Part shown: in pieces, positions 43,729-53,680 of the stretch
How positions within the stretch are numbered: position 1 is the stretch's first letter
Layout: the number at the start of each line of letters is the position of its first letter
Source: Steroidobacteraceae bacterium
GTDB lineage: Bacteria > Pseudomonadota > Gammaproteobacteria > Steroidobacterales > Steroidobacteraceae
Reading direction: 5' to 3'
Assembly: GCA_025451845.1 (NCBI GenBank)
Contig: JANWJS010000029.1
Coordinates: 62,001-126,000, forward strand
Length of the DNA stretch: 64,000 nt
Made by a program: the position numbers and the translations under genes
The notes under the pieces: generated by a model
Database searches by the model: none
What the model saw: the letters and a program-made list of their open reading frames with translations, nothing else
Told to the model about the DNA's origin: nothing

Positions 43729-46618
43729 GAGTCCCAATGCGCCGGCACCAGCGCGGATTCCCCGCGCCACGTATCGCGTGCAGCTCAATGCCGGCTTCAC
43801 CTTCAACGACCTGACGGCGATCGTCCCGTACCTCGCGTCTCTCGGGATCAGTCACGTTTACTGCTCACCCTACTTCCGTGCGCGCGCGGGCAGCGCCCAT
43901 GGCTACGACGTCGTCGATCACAACTCCTTCAATCGGGAGATCGGCACTCGCGAGGAGTTCGACCAGTTCATCGCGCAGCTGCGCGCGCACGGCATGGGCC
44001 ACATCCTGGATATCGTGCCGAATCACGTCGGTGTCATGGGATCCGACAATGCCTGGTGGATGGATGTGCTCGAGAACGGGCAGGCCTCGATCTACGCGGA
44101 TTATTTCGACATCGATTGGAACCCGGTGAATGCGGCGCTTGCAGACAAGGTCCTGATGCCGGTGCTCGCCGATCCCTACGGAGTAGTGCTGGAGCGGGGC
44201 GATCTCAAGTTGCAATTCGAGCGCGCGCTCGGCTCGTTCGCGATCCGTTACCACGAGCATCGCATGCCGCTCGATCCGCGCACTTATCCGCGCATCCTCG
44301 ACGGAGTGTTGGCGATCACGCGCAATGCGGAGCTCGAGAGCCTTCGACGCCGCTTCGGCGCGCTGCCCGACCGGCGCGGCCCGACAGCGGAGCAGATCGC
44401 CGAGCGCAATCGCGACAAAGAGGCCCACAAGCTGGCGCTGGCTGCGCTGGTCGCCGCGGATGCGGGAGTGTCCGCCGCGCTCGACCAGGCGCTTGCGACC
44501 CTTGCCGGTCATTCCGGGGACCCCGTGAGCTTCGATCCGCTGCACGACCTGCTGGAGTCGCAAGCCTTCCGGCTGGCCTACTGGCGAGTCGCCTCCGACG
44601 ACATCAACTACCGCCGCTTCTTCGATGTCAATGATCTCGCGGCGCTGCGCGTCGACCATGAGGCTGTCTTCGAGGCCACGCATCGCCTCGTCCTCGAGCT
44701 CATCGGCTCAGGCGCCCTCGATGGGCTGCGAATCGACCACTCCGATGGTCTCTATGATCCGCTCGGCTATTTCCGGCGGCTGACCGGGAGGATCGCGGGC
44801 GTGACGGCCGCGGCCGGCGGCAGCCGTTCCGTCTACCTGGTGGCCGAGAAGATCACCGCCTCCTTCGAGCGCCTCCCGGCGAAGTGGCCGCTGCACGGGG
44901 AGACCGGCTATCACTTCGCCAACGTCGTGAACCGGCTGCTGGTCGACACCGCCAGCAAGGGGCGCATGGGCAGGATCTACCGATCCTTCATCGGCGAGCC
45001 GCGGCAGTGGTCCGACGTCACTTACGCGTGCCAGCATCGGGTGCTGCGCAAATCACTGGCCTCCGAGCTCAATACAGCCGCAAATCTCCTCGCGCGCATC
45101 GCGCACGGCGACCGGCAGACGCGCGACTTCACGCTTGCCAGCCTCTGGCAGGCGCTCGCGGAAGTCATTGCCTGCTTTCCCGTCTATCGGACCTACGTGA
45201 CGGACAGCGTTTCGCAGACCGACCGGCGCTACATCGACTGGGCGATTGCCGCGGCGCGCCGCCGCGGCGCTTCGATCGAGCCGCCCGTGTTCGATTTCGT
45301 GCGCGATGCCCTGCTGCTCGAGCTGCCCGCGCAGAGCGAGAGCGCGCGCCTGCGCATGCGCCGCTTCGCCATGAAGTTTCAACAGATCACCGCGCCCATC
45401 ACTGCCAAAGGCATCGAGGACACGGCGCTCTATCGTTTCAACCGGCTGGTCTCGCTCAATGAGGTGGGCGGCGAGCCCGACCTCTACGGCTCCAGCATCA
45501 GCGCCTTCCACACCGACGCCCAATACCGGGCCAAACACTGGCCGCACGAGATGCTGGCCACCTCGACACACGACACGAAACGGTCGGAGGACGTACGCGC
45601 CCGCATCAGCGTACTGTCGGAAATGCCGGCCGAGTGGCGGCAGGCGGTGGAGCGCTGGCGGCGATTCAACCGGACGCGGCGCCGCCAGGTCGGCGGCATG
45701 CCGGCACCGTCGCCCGATGACGAGTATCTGCTCTACCAAACCCTGACAGGCAGCTGGCCGCTCGAGGAGCCGGACGACGACGCCCTCGCTGCCTACCGCC
45801 AGCGTATCGAAGCATACATGCTCAAAGCTGCGCGCGAGGCCAAAGCGCGCACGAGCTGGGCTACTCCCGACAGCGAGTACGAGGAGGCACTGACGCAGTT
45901 CATCCGCGCGGCGCTCGAGCGCCGCGAGGGCGATCTCTTCCTGGCCGACTTCTGCGCCTTCAACCGGCGCATCGTGCGCTTCGGGCTGCTCAACAGTTTG
46001 TCACAAACGCTCCTGAAGCTCACCGCGCCCGGAGTGCCTGATGTTTATCAGGGCAATGAGTTGTGGGATTTCTCGCTGGTCGATCCGGACAACCGGCGGC
46101 CGGTGGATTATGACGTGCGCCGGCGCCTCCTCGCGAGCCTGGTCGGCGCCCCGGCGGAGCGAGAACGGCTCGTCCGAGCGCTCGCGGAGAATGTGTCCGA
46201 TCCGCGCTGCAAGCTCCTTCTCCACGTCCGCGTACTGGAGCTCAGGCGTCGCGACCCTGAACTTTTCGAGCTCGGGGAGTACTTACGATTGAAGGTGACG
46301 GGTCGGCGCGCGGCGCATCTGTGCGCGTTCGCGCGGCGCCTGGAAGGAAGGCTTGCGGTCGTGTTGGCTCCGCGGCTATATCTGAAGCTCGTGGGAGCCG
46401 GGAGCCCGGCCGATGACGCCCCGCCGCGCCTTCCTCTCGGCACGGACGTCTGGGCTGACACCGCAGTGCAGTTGCCGTCCGGCGCCGAGACGCCGCTGCG
46501 GGGCCTGTTGGACGGGGGGAAAGTGCCGCTGGCAGGCGGCGGCGAGGGGGTGCCGGCGATCAGCGCGGCAGTGTCTCTACGGTCGTTTCCAGTGGCGCTG
46601 TTGACGACCGGGGAATGA
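43715..46618 (+). CDS. treY: Maltooligosyl trehalose synthase
   Basis: A 967-residue GH13_26 enzyme that turns the reducing end of malto-oligosaccharides into a trehalose unit. Motifs: ATYRVQLNAGFTFNDL, SHVYCSPYFRARAGSAHGYDVVDH, ILDIVPNHVGVMGSDNAWW, RRFFDVNDLAALRVDHE, LDGLRIDHSDGLYDP (nucleophile), VAEKITASFERLP (acid/base), TAPITAKGIEDTALYRFNRL-like segment, and STHDTKRSEDVRARI. Its length is somewhat above that of many TreY proteins but within the bacterial range. The GTG start at 43715 lies inside treZ in another frame. It is the last gene of the operon; the next gene begins 86 bases later. Confidence 0.95.
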   Translation: MPDAESPNAPAPARIPRATYRVQLNAGFTFNDLTAIVPYLASLGISHVYCSPYFRARAGSAHGYDVVDHNSFNREIGTREEFDQFIAQLRAHGMGHILDIVPNHVGVMGSDNAWWMDVLENGQASIYADYFDIDWNPVNAALADKVLMPVLADPYGVVLERGDLKLQFERALGSFAIRYHEHRMPLDPRTYPRILDGVLAITRNAELESLRRRFGALPDRRGPTAEQIAERNRDKEAHKLALAALVAADAGVSAALDQALATLAGHSGDPVSFDPLHDLLESQAFRLAYWRVASDDINYRRFFDVNDLAALRVDHEAVFEATHRLVLELIGSGALDGLRIDHSDGLYDPLGYFRRLTGRIAGVTAAAGGSRSVYLVAEKITASFERLPAKWPLHGETGYHFANVVNRLLVDTASKGRMGRIYRSFIGEPRQWSDVTYACQHRVLRKSLASELNTAANLLARIAHGDRQTRDFTLASLWQALAEVIACFPVYRTYVTDSVSQTDRRYIDWAIAAARRRGASIEPPVFDFVRDALLLELPAQSESARLRMRRFAMKFQQITAPITAKGIEDTALYRFNRLVSLNEVGGEPDLYGSSISAFHTDAQYRAKHWPHEMLATSTHDTKRSEDVRARISVLSEMPAEWRQAVERWRRFNRTRRRQVGGMPAPSPDDEYLLYQTLTGSWPLEEPDDDALAAYRQRIEAYMLKAAREAKARTSWATPDSEYEEALTQFIRAALERREGDLFLADFCAFNRRIVRFGLLNSLSQTLLKLTAPGVPDVYQGNELWDFSLVDPDNRRPVDYDVRRRLLASLVGAPAERERLVRALAENVSDPRCKLLLHVRVLELRRRDPELFELGEYLRLKVTGRRAAHLCAFARRLEGRLAVVLAPRLYLKLVGAGSPADDAPPRLPLGTDVWADTAVQLPSGAETPLRGLLDGGKVPLAGGGEGVPAISAAVSLRSFPVALLTTGE

Positions 46619-46704
46619 GCCCGTCGCGGACCGCGGCGCCGGGTCAACCCCGGAGCGAGTCGTGCGTTTCATGCTCCTGCTGCAGGGTAGATGGAGGCGA
46701 TCTC

Positions 46705-47151
46705 ATGTCATGCTCAAGATCCTACCTTCGGGGCGCCTGGCTGCTCGTTGCCGCGGCGCTGCTCGCCTCCTGCTCGGGCATTCCGCTCAAGCAGCGCGAG
46801 GCGGCCGAGCGCAGCCGCTTCGAAACCTACGCCGGCAAGGCAGTCGATCATTTCACCTGGCTCACCCGCTATGAAGGCTGGGAGCCGATCGCACCCGATC
46901 AGCTCGTGGTGTGGACGGACATCAACGCCGCCTATCTGATTACGGTCTTCCACCCCTGTACCGACCTGATGTTCGCGCGGCGCATCGGCCTCACCTCGAC
47001 CGCGGACACGGTCTATGCGCACTTCGACTCCGTCAGGGTCGAAGGATGGAGATGCATGATCAACACCATCCAGCCGGTCGATTACCTGCGCATGCAACAC
47101 GACCTGCGGGCGCAGCGCGAGGCGGAAAAGCGTAGGGCCGGCAGCGGCTGA
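46705..47151 (+). CDS. Outer-membrane-type lipoprotein, first of a tandem pair (DUF6491-like)
   Basis: A 148-residue protein with a lipoprotein signal peptide and lipobox L-A-S-C (Cys23). The mature part resembles a family of small proteobacterial lipoproteins (probably DUF6491): YEGWEPIAPDQLVVWTDINAAYLITVFHPC, RRIGLTST, VEGWRCMINTIQPVDYLRMQ. Two conserved Cys (in FHPC and WRC) probably form a disulfide. ATG at 46705 is preceded at 7 bases by GGAGG; the frame continues upstream but without a signal peptide. The next gene is a clear paralogue. The function is unknown. Confidence 0.85.
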   Translation: MSCSRSYLRGAWLLVAAALLASCSGIPLKQREAAERSRFETYAGKAVDHFTWLTRYEGWEPIAPDQLVVWTDINAAYLITVFHPCTDLMFARRIGLTSTADTVYAHFDSVRVEGWRCMINTIQPVDYLRMQHDLRAQREAEKRRAGSG

Positions 47152-47186
47152 CCCCACCCTTACCAGTAGCCGAAGGAGGCTATCCT

Positions 47187-47624
47187 ATGTCGCTCTCTCA
47201 ATTGCTTGTCCGATGTGCCTGGGTGCCGGTTGTGGCTGCGCTGCTCGTCTCGTGCGCGGGCACGCCCCCCGCGCGGCATGACGCGGCCGAGCGCGCCAGC
47301 TTCATGGCACACGCCGGCCAGCCGGTCGATCGGTTCATGTGGCTCACCAGTTATCGGCGCTCGACGGCGATCTCATCGGATCAAGTGGTAGTCTGGACCG
47401 GCCTCAACGAGGCGTATCTCGTCACGGTGTTCCATCCGTGCGCCAACCTCTGGTTTGCCCATGAGATCGGATTCACGCATACCGGCGATAACGTGTATGT
47501 GCATGTCAATTCCGTCAAGGCGGATGGGTGGACGTGCGCGATCAAGACCATTCAGCCGGTCGATTACCGCCGCATGCAGCAGGACCAGCAGGCGGGCAGG
47601 GCGACCCAGACGGGCAGCGGATGA
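47187..47624 (+). CDS. Outer-membrane-type lipoprotein, second of a tandem pair (DUF6491-like)
   Basis: A 145-residue paralogue of the preceding gene. The lipobox is L-V-S-C (Cys23 again). Shared positions include VVWTGLNEAYLVTVFHPC, EIGFTHTGDNVYVH, GWTCAIKTIQPVDYRRMQ, with both mature Cys conserved. At DNA level the CAGCCGGTCGATTA stretch is identical in the two genes. The ATG follows a GGAGG site by 6 bases. It starts 35 bases after the first copy and converges with the ABC exporter gene. The function is unknown, and the tandem arrangement points to local duplication. Confidence 0.85.
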   Translation: MSLSQLLVRCAWVPVVAALLVSCAGTPPARHDAAERASFMAHAGQPVDRFMWLTSYRRSTAISSDQVVVWTGLNEAYLVTVFHPCANLWFAHEIGFTHTGDNVYVHVNSVKADGWTCAIKTIQPVDYRRMQQDQQAGRATQTGSG

Positions 47625-47633
47625 GCGCTCAGC

Positions 47634-49490
47634 TCAACGGTAGCCTCGTGCCTGCAGCGTGAAGAGTCGTGCATAAGCGCCGTCGAGGCGCATGAGCTGC
47701 TCATGGCTGCCCCGCTCCCGGATCCGTCCGCCCTCGATGACGACGATCTGATCTGCCATGCGCACCGTCGAGAAGCGGTGGGAAATGAGGATCGTGATGC
47801 GCTCACGCGCCAGCTGGCGGAAATGCTCGAAGACCTCGGCTTCGGCCTGCGCGTCCATCGCGGCGGTCGGCTCGTCCAACACCAGCACGTCCGCGCGCGT
47901 GCGCATGAAAGCGCGTGAGAGGGCCACCTTTTGCCACTGCCCACCGGAGAGCTCGCGGCCGTCCTGGAACCACTTGCCCAGCTGGGTGTGATATCCCTTC
48001 GGCAGGGTTTCGATGAACGTGCTTGCCCTGCCCTTGGCCGCGGCATCGCGCCAGCGCCCCTCATCCTCGAAATAGCGCTCGTCGCCGGCGCCCACGTTCT
48101 CGCCCACCCGCATCTGGTAGCGGGTGAAGTCCTGGAAGATCACGCCGATCCGCTCGCGCAGGGCGCCCTCCTCGAAGCTCGCCAGGTCCTCTCCGTCGAG
48201 GAGGATCCGGCCGCTCGTTGGCGAGTACAGCCTGGTGAGCAGCTTGATGAGCGTCGTCTTGCCTGAGCCGTTCTCGCCCACCAGAGCGAGGCTCGTACCC
48301 GGCTGCAGGTGAAGAGTGACATCCTCCAGAGCCGGGCTCTCCGCACCGGGATACGTGAAGCTCACATGCTCGAACCGGACGCCATCCTCCGGCTGCGGAC
48401 CGCGCGTTACGGAGCCGCTGGGTGGCGACACCTGCGTCTCCAGGTACTCATACAGTGTTGACAGGTAGAGGTTGTCCTCGTACATGCCGCCAACGGCTGA
48501 CAACATTGCAGATACCGCTGATTGCCCCTGTCGGAACAGGGCCAGATACATCGTCATCTGGCCCAGGGTTATCGCGCGCCTGACGGTGCTGATCGCAATC
48601 CAGGCATAGGCGCCGTACAACGTCAGCGTTGCAATCAGGCCCAGGCCGAAGCCCCAAGCATCGCGACGCACCGTCAATGCGCGATCCTCGTCATAGAGCG
48701 TGTAAAAGATGTCACGGTATCGCTGGAGGAGCCGCGGCCCGAGCCCGTAGAGCTTCACCTCCTTGGCGTGATCCTCGCGCGCGAGAACCGTCTCGAGGTA
48801 CGTCTGCATGCGCGTCTCGGGCGAGCGCCAGCGAAACAGACGGAACGCGTCTCCCGAGAACTTCGCCTCGGCGATGAAAGCAGGGAGACCGGCCAGCAGG
48901 AGGACGGCGACCGCCCATGGAGAGAACCGCGCCAACAGCACAGCATAGCTGACGAGCTGGATAGCGTTCTGCGCCAGGCCGAAGGTGCGCGTGACCAGGC
49001 TGAGCGGCCGGCTCGACGCCTCGCGGCGCGCGCGTGTCAGCTTGTCGTAGAACTCCGAATCCTCGAAGTGGCTCAGCTCGAGGGTGAGGGCCTTCTCCAG
49101 GATCATCTCGTTGACGCGTTGCCCGAGCTGCACGCGCAGCAGGGACTGCGCGAGCGACAGGCCGCGCTGCGCGGCGGCGATGGCGGCCACGAGGACGCCT
49201 TCGAGAACCACGAGGCCGACTACGTGGCGGGTATCGGCGCCGCCTGCGCGGATCGCCGCGACGACCGCATCGACGATGAGCGAACCGATGTACGCGACGG
49301 AGGCTGGGAGGACACCGGCAATGAGCGTGAGGCAGCCGAGAGAGACGGTCAGCGGCCGATTGGTGTTCCAGACGAGCTCGATGGCGCGGCGGCTGTAGCG
49401 AAATACGCCGAAAAACCCGCGCAGAGTGAGCTGGTCGGGCGGGGCGGCGGGTTGCGCGCGGCGGCTACGGCCTGGGGCGGCGACTGACAT
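47634..49490 (-). CDS. ABC exporter half-transporter (fused permease-ATPase)
   Basis: A 618-residue protein with an N-terminal membrane domain of about six helices (to about residue 350) and a C-terminal ATPase. Walker A GENGSGKTT is near residue 404, a Q-loop is in VIFQDFTRYQMRVGENV, signature LSGGQWQKVALSRAF is near 512, Walker B is VLVLDEPTAAMDA, and the H-loop is ISHRFST. All catalytic residues are intact, so it should work as a homodimer. No peptidase C39 domain, accessory protein or precursor gene is next to it, so the substrate (lipid, drug or peptide) is open. It converges with the lipoprotein pair. The debranching-like gene upstream on the same strand is 42 bases away. Confidence 0.9.
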   Translation of the reverse strand: MSVAAPGRSRRAQPAAPPDQLTLRGFFGVFRYSRRAIELVWNTNRPLTVSLGCLTLIAGVLPASVAYIGSLIVDAVVAAIRAGGADTRHVVGLVVLEGVLVAAIAAAQRGLSLAQSLLRVQLGQRVNEMILEKALTLELSHFEDSEFYDKLTRARREASSRPLSLVTRTFGLAQNAIQLVSYAVLLARFSPWAVAVLLLAGLPAFIAEAKFSGDAFRLFRWRSPETRMQTYLETVLAREDHAKEVKLYGLGPRLLQRYRDIFYTLYDEDRALTVRRDAWGFGLGLIATLTLYGAYAWIAISTVRRAITLGQMTMYLALFRQGQSAVSAMLSAVGGMYEDNLYLSTLYEYLETQVSPPSGSVTRGPQPEDGVRFEHVSFTYPGAESPALEDVTLHLQPGTSLALVGENGSGKTTLIKLLTRLYSPTSGRILLDGEDLASFEEGALRERIGVIFQDFTRYQMRVGENVGAGDERYFEDEGRWRDAAAKGRASTFIETLPKGYHTQLGKWFQDGRELSGGQWQKVALSRAFMRTRADVLVLDEPTAAMDAQAEAEVFEHFRQLARERITILISHRFSTVRMADQIVVIEGGRIRERGSHEQLMRLDGAYARLFTLQARGYR

Positions 49491-49532
49491 GCAGGCATCA
49501 GTCTGGGGGCGCGTTGCCGCGAATCCAATGGC

Positions 49533-50762
49533 TCACTCGAGCAGCACGTTGCGCTTCTCGGCGACGGCACGCTCGGCCATCAGGAATGCCGCGGCGTTCC
49601 ACGATTGACCTTTCATGCCGCGGGGAGTGGCTTGGGTGCCGTGCAGCCACTCGGTGAAGGCCCAATTACGCAGGGCGCAGGCGCGGGCAAGGTTCTCGAG
49701 CTCGAGCCGGGCCTGCGGCAGTCGCCCGGCGGCGGCCAGCGCGACGACCCAGAAGCCGCCTACCATCGGCCAAATGCCGCCGTTGTGATACTGCCAGACC
49801 TCGTTCTGGCGGTGGCGAGCCATGTAGGGTCGCCACAAGGCGCTGCGCCGCCCGATCGGTCGGGTCACTGCGCGCACCGGATAGAGCCGGCTCACCTTTG
49901 CCCGCTGCAGCGCATCGAGCGTACGGTGGCTGGCGGGCGAATCGGCGAGACCGCAGAGCACCGCGAGAACGTTCCCGAAGACGTCGCCCTCCTCGCCGAA
50001 GAACGAGAAGTTGACAAAGCTCAGGTACAACTCGCGGTTGCGCGCCCGGCGCAGAACATACTCGTTGAGGAGGCGCGCGCGGCGATATTGCGCGAGACCT
50101 GCGGAAAAGGGATGGAAGAGGCCGTTGAAGTTGTCACGCGTCTGCGCGGCGCGATCCAATCCGTAACGTCGCTTGACGGCATACCAGAGCGCATTGGTAT
50201 AGAGCACGAAACCCGAGCGCGGCATGATGTCGGCCCAGTCGCTCGCCTCGTTCTGCTGCAGCAGGAAGAAGCGCTGATGCTCCTGGGCGAGCAGCCAGTG
50301 CAACGCCATCTCGATGCGCCGCGAGCGCTCGCTGAGTCCCGTTCCTGCGCCATGCCCTCCCGGGCCGGCCTTCGGGGAGCGGCGTGCCAGGAAATCGAGC
50401 GCGAGCAGCCACCAGAGAGTCGAGTCGATGCAGCCGAGGTACCAGAAATCGGCTTCGCGCGCGCCCTCGGGCCCGACGAACTTGGGGATCTGGCCGTTCG
50501 GCGCCTGATGCTCGCCAAGGGTCTCGAGGCCGGTGGCGGCCGCCCGCTCGAGCACGGGGTCTCCCGAGAGTGCCATGCCGAGCGCGCAAATGGCCGCGTC
50601 CCGCCCGAAAATGGCGGTGTAGCCGCGGCTGCGGGAGCGATGTGCGGGGGACGCTGCAAGGATGCCCGCCGGGGTCAGATTCCGGCGCAGAAGCTCGATG
50701 GCCTTGATGTGGCAGGCAGCGATCAACTCCCCGCCGTCCGCGGGACCGGTCAGCTTGAGCAT
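49533..50762 (-). CDS. Six-hairpin glycosidase, glycogen debranching protein-like
   Basis: About 409 residues with the alternating helix pattern of an (alpha/alpha)6 barrel. Motifs resembling amylo-alpha-1,6-glucosidase and GH100/GH63-like proteins are GYTAIFGRDAAICALGMALSGD, DFWYLGCIDSTLWWLLALDFL, NEASDWADIMPRSGFVLYTNALWYAV, YHNGGIWPMVGGFWVVALAAAG, and EWLHGTQATPRGMKGQSWNAAAFLMA. Acidic residues in FGRD and SDWAD are candidate catalytic groups. The exact family and substrate are not certain (glycogen, maltodextrin, sucrose or another alpha-glucoside). ATG at 50762 is preferred; ATG at 50813 would add 17 residues. It lies near the glucan operon, which fits a role in storage-glucan breakdown. 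It is divergent from bipA. Confidence 0.75.
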   Translation of the reverse strand: MLKLTGPADGGELIAACHIKAIELLRRNLTPAGILAASPAHRSRSRGYTAIFGRDAAICALGMALSGDPVLERAAATGLETLGEHQAPNGQIPKFVGPEGAREADFWYLGCIDSTLWWLLALDFLARRSPKAGPGGHGAGTGLSERSRRIEMALHWLLAQEHQRFFLLQQNEASDWADIMPRSGFVLYTNALWYAVKRRYGLDRAAQTRDNFNGLFHPFSAGLAQYRRARLLNEYVLRRARNRELYLSFVNFSFFGEEGDVFGNVLAVLCGLADSPASHRTLDALQRAKVSRLYPVRAVTRPIGRRSALWRPYMARHRQNEVWQYHNGGIWPMVGGFWVVALAAAGRLPQARLELENLARACALRNWAFTEWLHGTQATPRGMKGQSWNAAAFLMAERAVAEKRNVLLE

Positions 50763-50883
50763 GGCGTTGACATGATAGCGTCCCCGGCGGGAACCCGATA
50801 TTCCTGATATCATTGATGGTCTTTGCATGGCGGGAATGGGCCCGACGGCTCCCCGCACCCCACGACACCCTTCACGAGCTCCG

Positions 50884-52716
50884 ATGCCCCTGGAAACCCC
50901 CATCCGCAATATCGCGATCATCGCGCACGTCGATCACGGCAAAACCACGCTGGTCGATTGCCTGCTCCGGCAGTCCGGCACCTTCGCTGCCCACGAGAAG
51001 CTGACGGAGCGCGTCATGGATTCCAACGACATCGAGCGCGAGCGGGGCATCACCATCCTCGCCAAGAACTGCGCCATCGAATACGGCGGCACGCGCATCA
51101 ACATCGTTGACACTCCGGGGCACGCGGACTTCGGCGGCGAGGTCGAGCGCGTGCTCTCCATGGTAGACGGCGTGCTGCTCCTGGTGGATGCGGTCGAGGG
51201 TCCGATGCCGCAGACACGCTTCGTCACGCGCAAGGCGCTAGCGCTGGGCCTCAAGGCCATCGTGGTGATCAACAAGATCGACCGTCCCGGGGCGCGCCCC
51301 GGATGGGTGGTCGATCAGACGTTCGAGCTCTTCGACAAGCTGGGCGCCAATGACGAGCAGCTGGACTTTCCCGTCATCTACGCCTCGGCCCTGCAGGGCT
51401 GGGCCGGGACCGATCATCTCGAGCGCCGCCCCGACATGTCGGCGCTCTTCGAGGCCATTCTCAAGCACGTGCCGCCGCCTGCCGCCGATTCCGCAATGCC
51501 GCTGCAGCTGCAGATCTCGACGCTGGCTTACAACAGCTACGTCGGCCGCATCGGCATCGGGCGGATCCGTCGCGGCTCCATCCGGCCGGGACAGCAAGTG
51601 GTGCTGCGTCACGGCGAGGAGGACCGCGGCCCCGGGAAGGTCGGGCAGGTGCTCACCTTCACCGGTCTCGAGCGCCGGCCCGTCGAATCGGCGAGTGCGG
51701 GCGACATCGTCGCGATCACCGGCGTCGAGGAGGTGAACATCGGCCTTACGATCTGCGACCCGCAGTCGCCCGAAGGCCTGTCGCCCATCCGCGTCGATGA
51801 GCCGACGCTCGCCATGAATTTCCAGGTCAACACCTCACCCTTCGCGGGGCGGGAAGGCAAGTTCGTCACCAGCCGACAGATTCGCGAGCGCCTCTATCGC
51901 GAGCTGCAGAGCAACGTGGCGCTGCGCGTCGAGGACACGGAGGAGCCCGATGTCTTCCACGTATCCGGCCGTGGGGAGCTGCATCTCACCATCCTCATCG
52001 AGAACATGCGCCGCGAGGGCTACGAGCTCGCAGTCTCGCGCCCGCAGGTTCTGACGCGAATCGTCGACGGCGAGGTGCACGAGCCGTATGAGGCGCTCAC
52101 CGTCGACGTGGAAGACACGCACCAGGGCGCGGTTATGGAAGCGCTCGGTACCCGGCGCGCTGAGCTGTCCGACATGGCCGTCGATGGCAATGGGCGGGCC
52201 CGGCTCGACTACCGCGTGCCCGCGCGCGGCTTGATCGGCTTCCAGGGTGAGTTCATGACGCTCACCCGCGGCACCGGCCTCATGAGCCATATCTTCGATG
52301 GATTTGCGCCGGTGAAGGGTGACATCCCCGACCGGCACAACGGCGTGCTGGTGAGCAACGAGCAGGGCGAAGCCGTGGCCTATGCCCTGTTCAACCTGCA
52401 GGAGCGGGGCCGCCTCTTCGTGAGTCCCGGCGAGAAGCTCTACGAGGGCATGATCATCGGCATCCACAGCCGCGACAACGATCTCGTGGTGAACCCGATC
52501 AAGACCAAGAAGCTCACCAACGTCCGCGCCGCTGGCAAGGACGATGCCATCCTGCTCACGCCGCCGATTCTGCTCACGCTGGAGTACGCCGTCGAGTTCA
52601 TAGCCGACGACGAGCTCGTCGAGGTCACTCCTGCTTCCATCCGCATCCGCAAGCGATACTTGAAGGAACAGGACCGCAAACGCGCCGAGCGCCAGGATCA
52701 AGTGCTCACCGCCTGA
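50884..52716 (+). CDS. bipA: Ribosome-associated translational GTPase BipA/TypA
   Basis: About 610 residues. The GTPase domain has G1 [13 protein letters not shown], switch [10 protein letters not shown]3 [16 protein letters not shown]4 [11 protein letters not shown] and G5 ASAL. Domains II and III and the BipA-specific C-terminal domain follow ([84 protein letters not shown] region). The length is as in E. coli BipA. It acts in 50S ribosome assembly and stress adaptation. ATG at 50884 is used; the upstream open frame (from 50827) lacks family similarity. It converges with folE. Confidence 0.97.
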   Translation: MPLETPIRNIAIIAHVDHGKTTLVDCLLRQSGTFAAHEKLTERVMDSNDIERERGITILAKNCAIEYGGTRINIVDTPGHADFGGEVERVLSMVDGVLLLVDAVEGPMPQTRFVTRKALALGLKAIVVINKIDRPGARPGWVVDQTFELFDKLGANDEQLDFPVIYASALQGWAGTDHLERRPDMSALFEAILKHVPPPAADSAMPLQLQISTLAYNSYVGRIGIGRIRRGSIRPGQQVVLRHGEEDRGPGKVGQVLTFTGLERRPVESASAGDIVAITGVEEVNIGLTICDPQSPEGLSPIRVDEPTLAMNFQVNTSPFAGREGKFVTSRQIRERLYRELQSNVALRVEDTEEPDVFHVSGRGELHLTILIENMRREGYELAVSRPQVLTRIVDGEVHEPYEALTVDVEDTHQGAVMEALGTRRAELSDMAVDGNGRARLDYRVPARGLIGFQGEFMTLTRGTGLMSHIFDGFAPVKGDIPDRHNGVLVSNEQGEAVAYALFNLQERGRLFVSPGEKLYEGMIIGIHSRDNDLVVNPIKTKKLTNVRAAGKDDAILLTPPILLTLEYAVEFIADDELVEVTPASIRIRKRYLKEQDRKRAERQDQVLTA

Positions 52717-52768
52717 CGCTGCTTGACCGGCACACAGCCGGCATCCTGCCGCTTTGCGCAGCCAGCGT

Positions 52769-53371
52769 TTACACTGCCCTCGCGCCCGTGATGCCGATGA
52801 ATTGCAGGAATTCCGACCGGGTGCGCGCGTCCTCGCGAAAGGTGCCTGTCATCCGGCTGGTGATCATCGACACGCCGCGCTTGTGGACCCCGCGGGTGGT
52901 CATGCACTGATGCGCCGCATCCACGACCACACCCACCCCGCGCGGCCGCAGCACCTCATCGATGCATCCCGCGATCTGCGCGGTCAGCTTCTCCTGCACC
53001 TGGAAGCGGCGCGCGTAACCCTCCACCACCCGCGCCAGCTTGCTGATGCCGACGACTTTGTCGGTGGGCAGATAGCCGATGTGCACGCGGCCGATGATCG
53101 GCGCCATGTGGTGCTCGCAGTGGGATTCGAAGCCGATGTCGCGCAGGACGATCATCTCATCGTAACCCCCGACCTCCTCGAAGGTACGCCGCAGATAATC
53201 CGATGGGTCGGTCTCATAGCCCGAGAACCACTCCCGGTAGGCGGACACGACCCGCGATGGGGTGTCGCGCAGGCCCTCGCGCCCGGGATCGTCCCCGGCC
53301 CAGCGCAGCAGCGTCCGCACCGCCTCTTCGGCCGCCTCGCGAGTCACAGGGTGTCTGCGCTTCGCCGGCAT
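52769..53371 (-). CDS. folE: GTP cyclohydrolase I
   Basis: About 200 residues. FolE makes 7,8-dihydroneopterin triphosphate from GTP for folate and related pterins. Zinc and active-site residues are in [20 protein letters not shown] (Cys and His ligands) and [13 protein letters not shown] (second Cys). [29 protein letters not shown] and EFLQFI near the end are typical. ATG at 53371 gives the normal length. The small XRE regulator gene lies just upstream on the same strand with a 8-base gap, so they may be co-transcribed. Confidence 0.97.
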   Translation of the reverse strand: MPAKRRHPVTREAAEEAVRTLLRWAGDDPGREGLRDTPSRVVSAYREWFSGYETDPSDYLRRTFEEVGGYDEMIVLRDIGFESHCEHHMAPIIGRVHIGYLPTDKVVGISKLARVVEGYARRFQVQEKLTAQIAGCIDEVLRPRGVGVVVDAAHQCMTTRGVHKRGVSMITSRMTGTFREDARTRSEFLQFIGITGARAV

Positions 53372-53379
53372 CGGATACC

Positions 53380-53613
53380 TCAGTCGAGCAGCCGCTCCAT
53401 GCGGCCGATGATCGTCGACGGCGCGACGCCGAGCGCCTTGCAGAGTTTCACGAGGGTGGTCAGCGTGGGCTGCCGGATCCCGCGCTCCATCTGGCTGACG
53501 AAAGACCTGTCGACATCGGCGCTCAGCGCCAGATCCTCCTGCGAAATGCCGCGCGTGTCGCGCTGCTCGCGCAGCACCCGGCCGAAAGCGGTTGCGATAT
53601 GATCCGGCTGCAT
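53380..53613 (-). CDS. XRE-family helix-turn-helix regulator
   Basis: About 77 residues consisting almost only of a Cro/CI-type [57 protein letters not shown]. The recognition helix is [10 protein letters not shown]. There is no effector domain. ATG at 53613 is chosen; GTG at 53625 is an alternative. It is divergent from the NYN-domain gene, from which it is separated by about 60 bases, and precedes folE. It could regulate either neighbour or itself; the target is unknown. Confidence 0.88.
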   Translation of the reverse strand: MQPDHIATAFGRVLREQRDTRGISQEDLALSADVDRSFVSQMERGIRQPTLTTLVKLCKALGVAPSTIIGRMERLLD

Positions 53614-53641
53614 GTCGACGATCACGCGATGATTCTTTTAG

Positions 53642-53669
53642 TTGAGGCTTCCGGTCCACGGGATATATC
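53642..53669 (+). promoter_or_regulatory. Candidate promoter for the NYN-domain gene
   Basis: TTGAGG (53642-53647), a 16-base spacer and TATATC (53664-53669) lie just upstream of the ATG at 53681. The -10 overlaps a GGATATATCC palindrome (53661-53670), which is a plausible operator for the divergently encoded XRE protein. Matches are four of six for each hexamer, so this is tentative. Confidence 0.35.
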
Positions 53670-53680
53670 CTACGAACACC

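Noticed and set aside
52727-52741. A terminator between bipA and folE
   Set aside because: Only a 5-base GC stem with a 5-base loop and no U-run is present, too weak to call.
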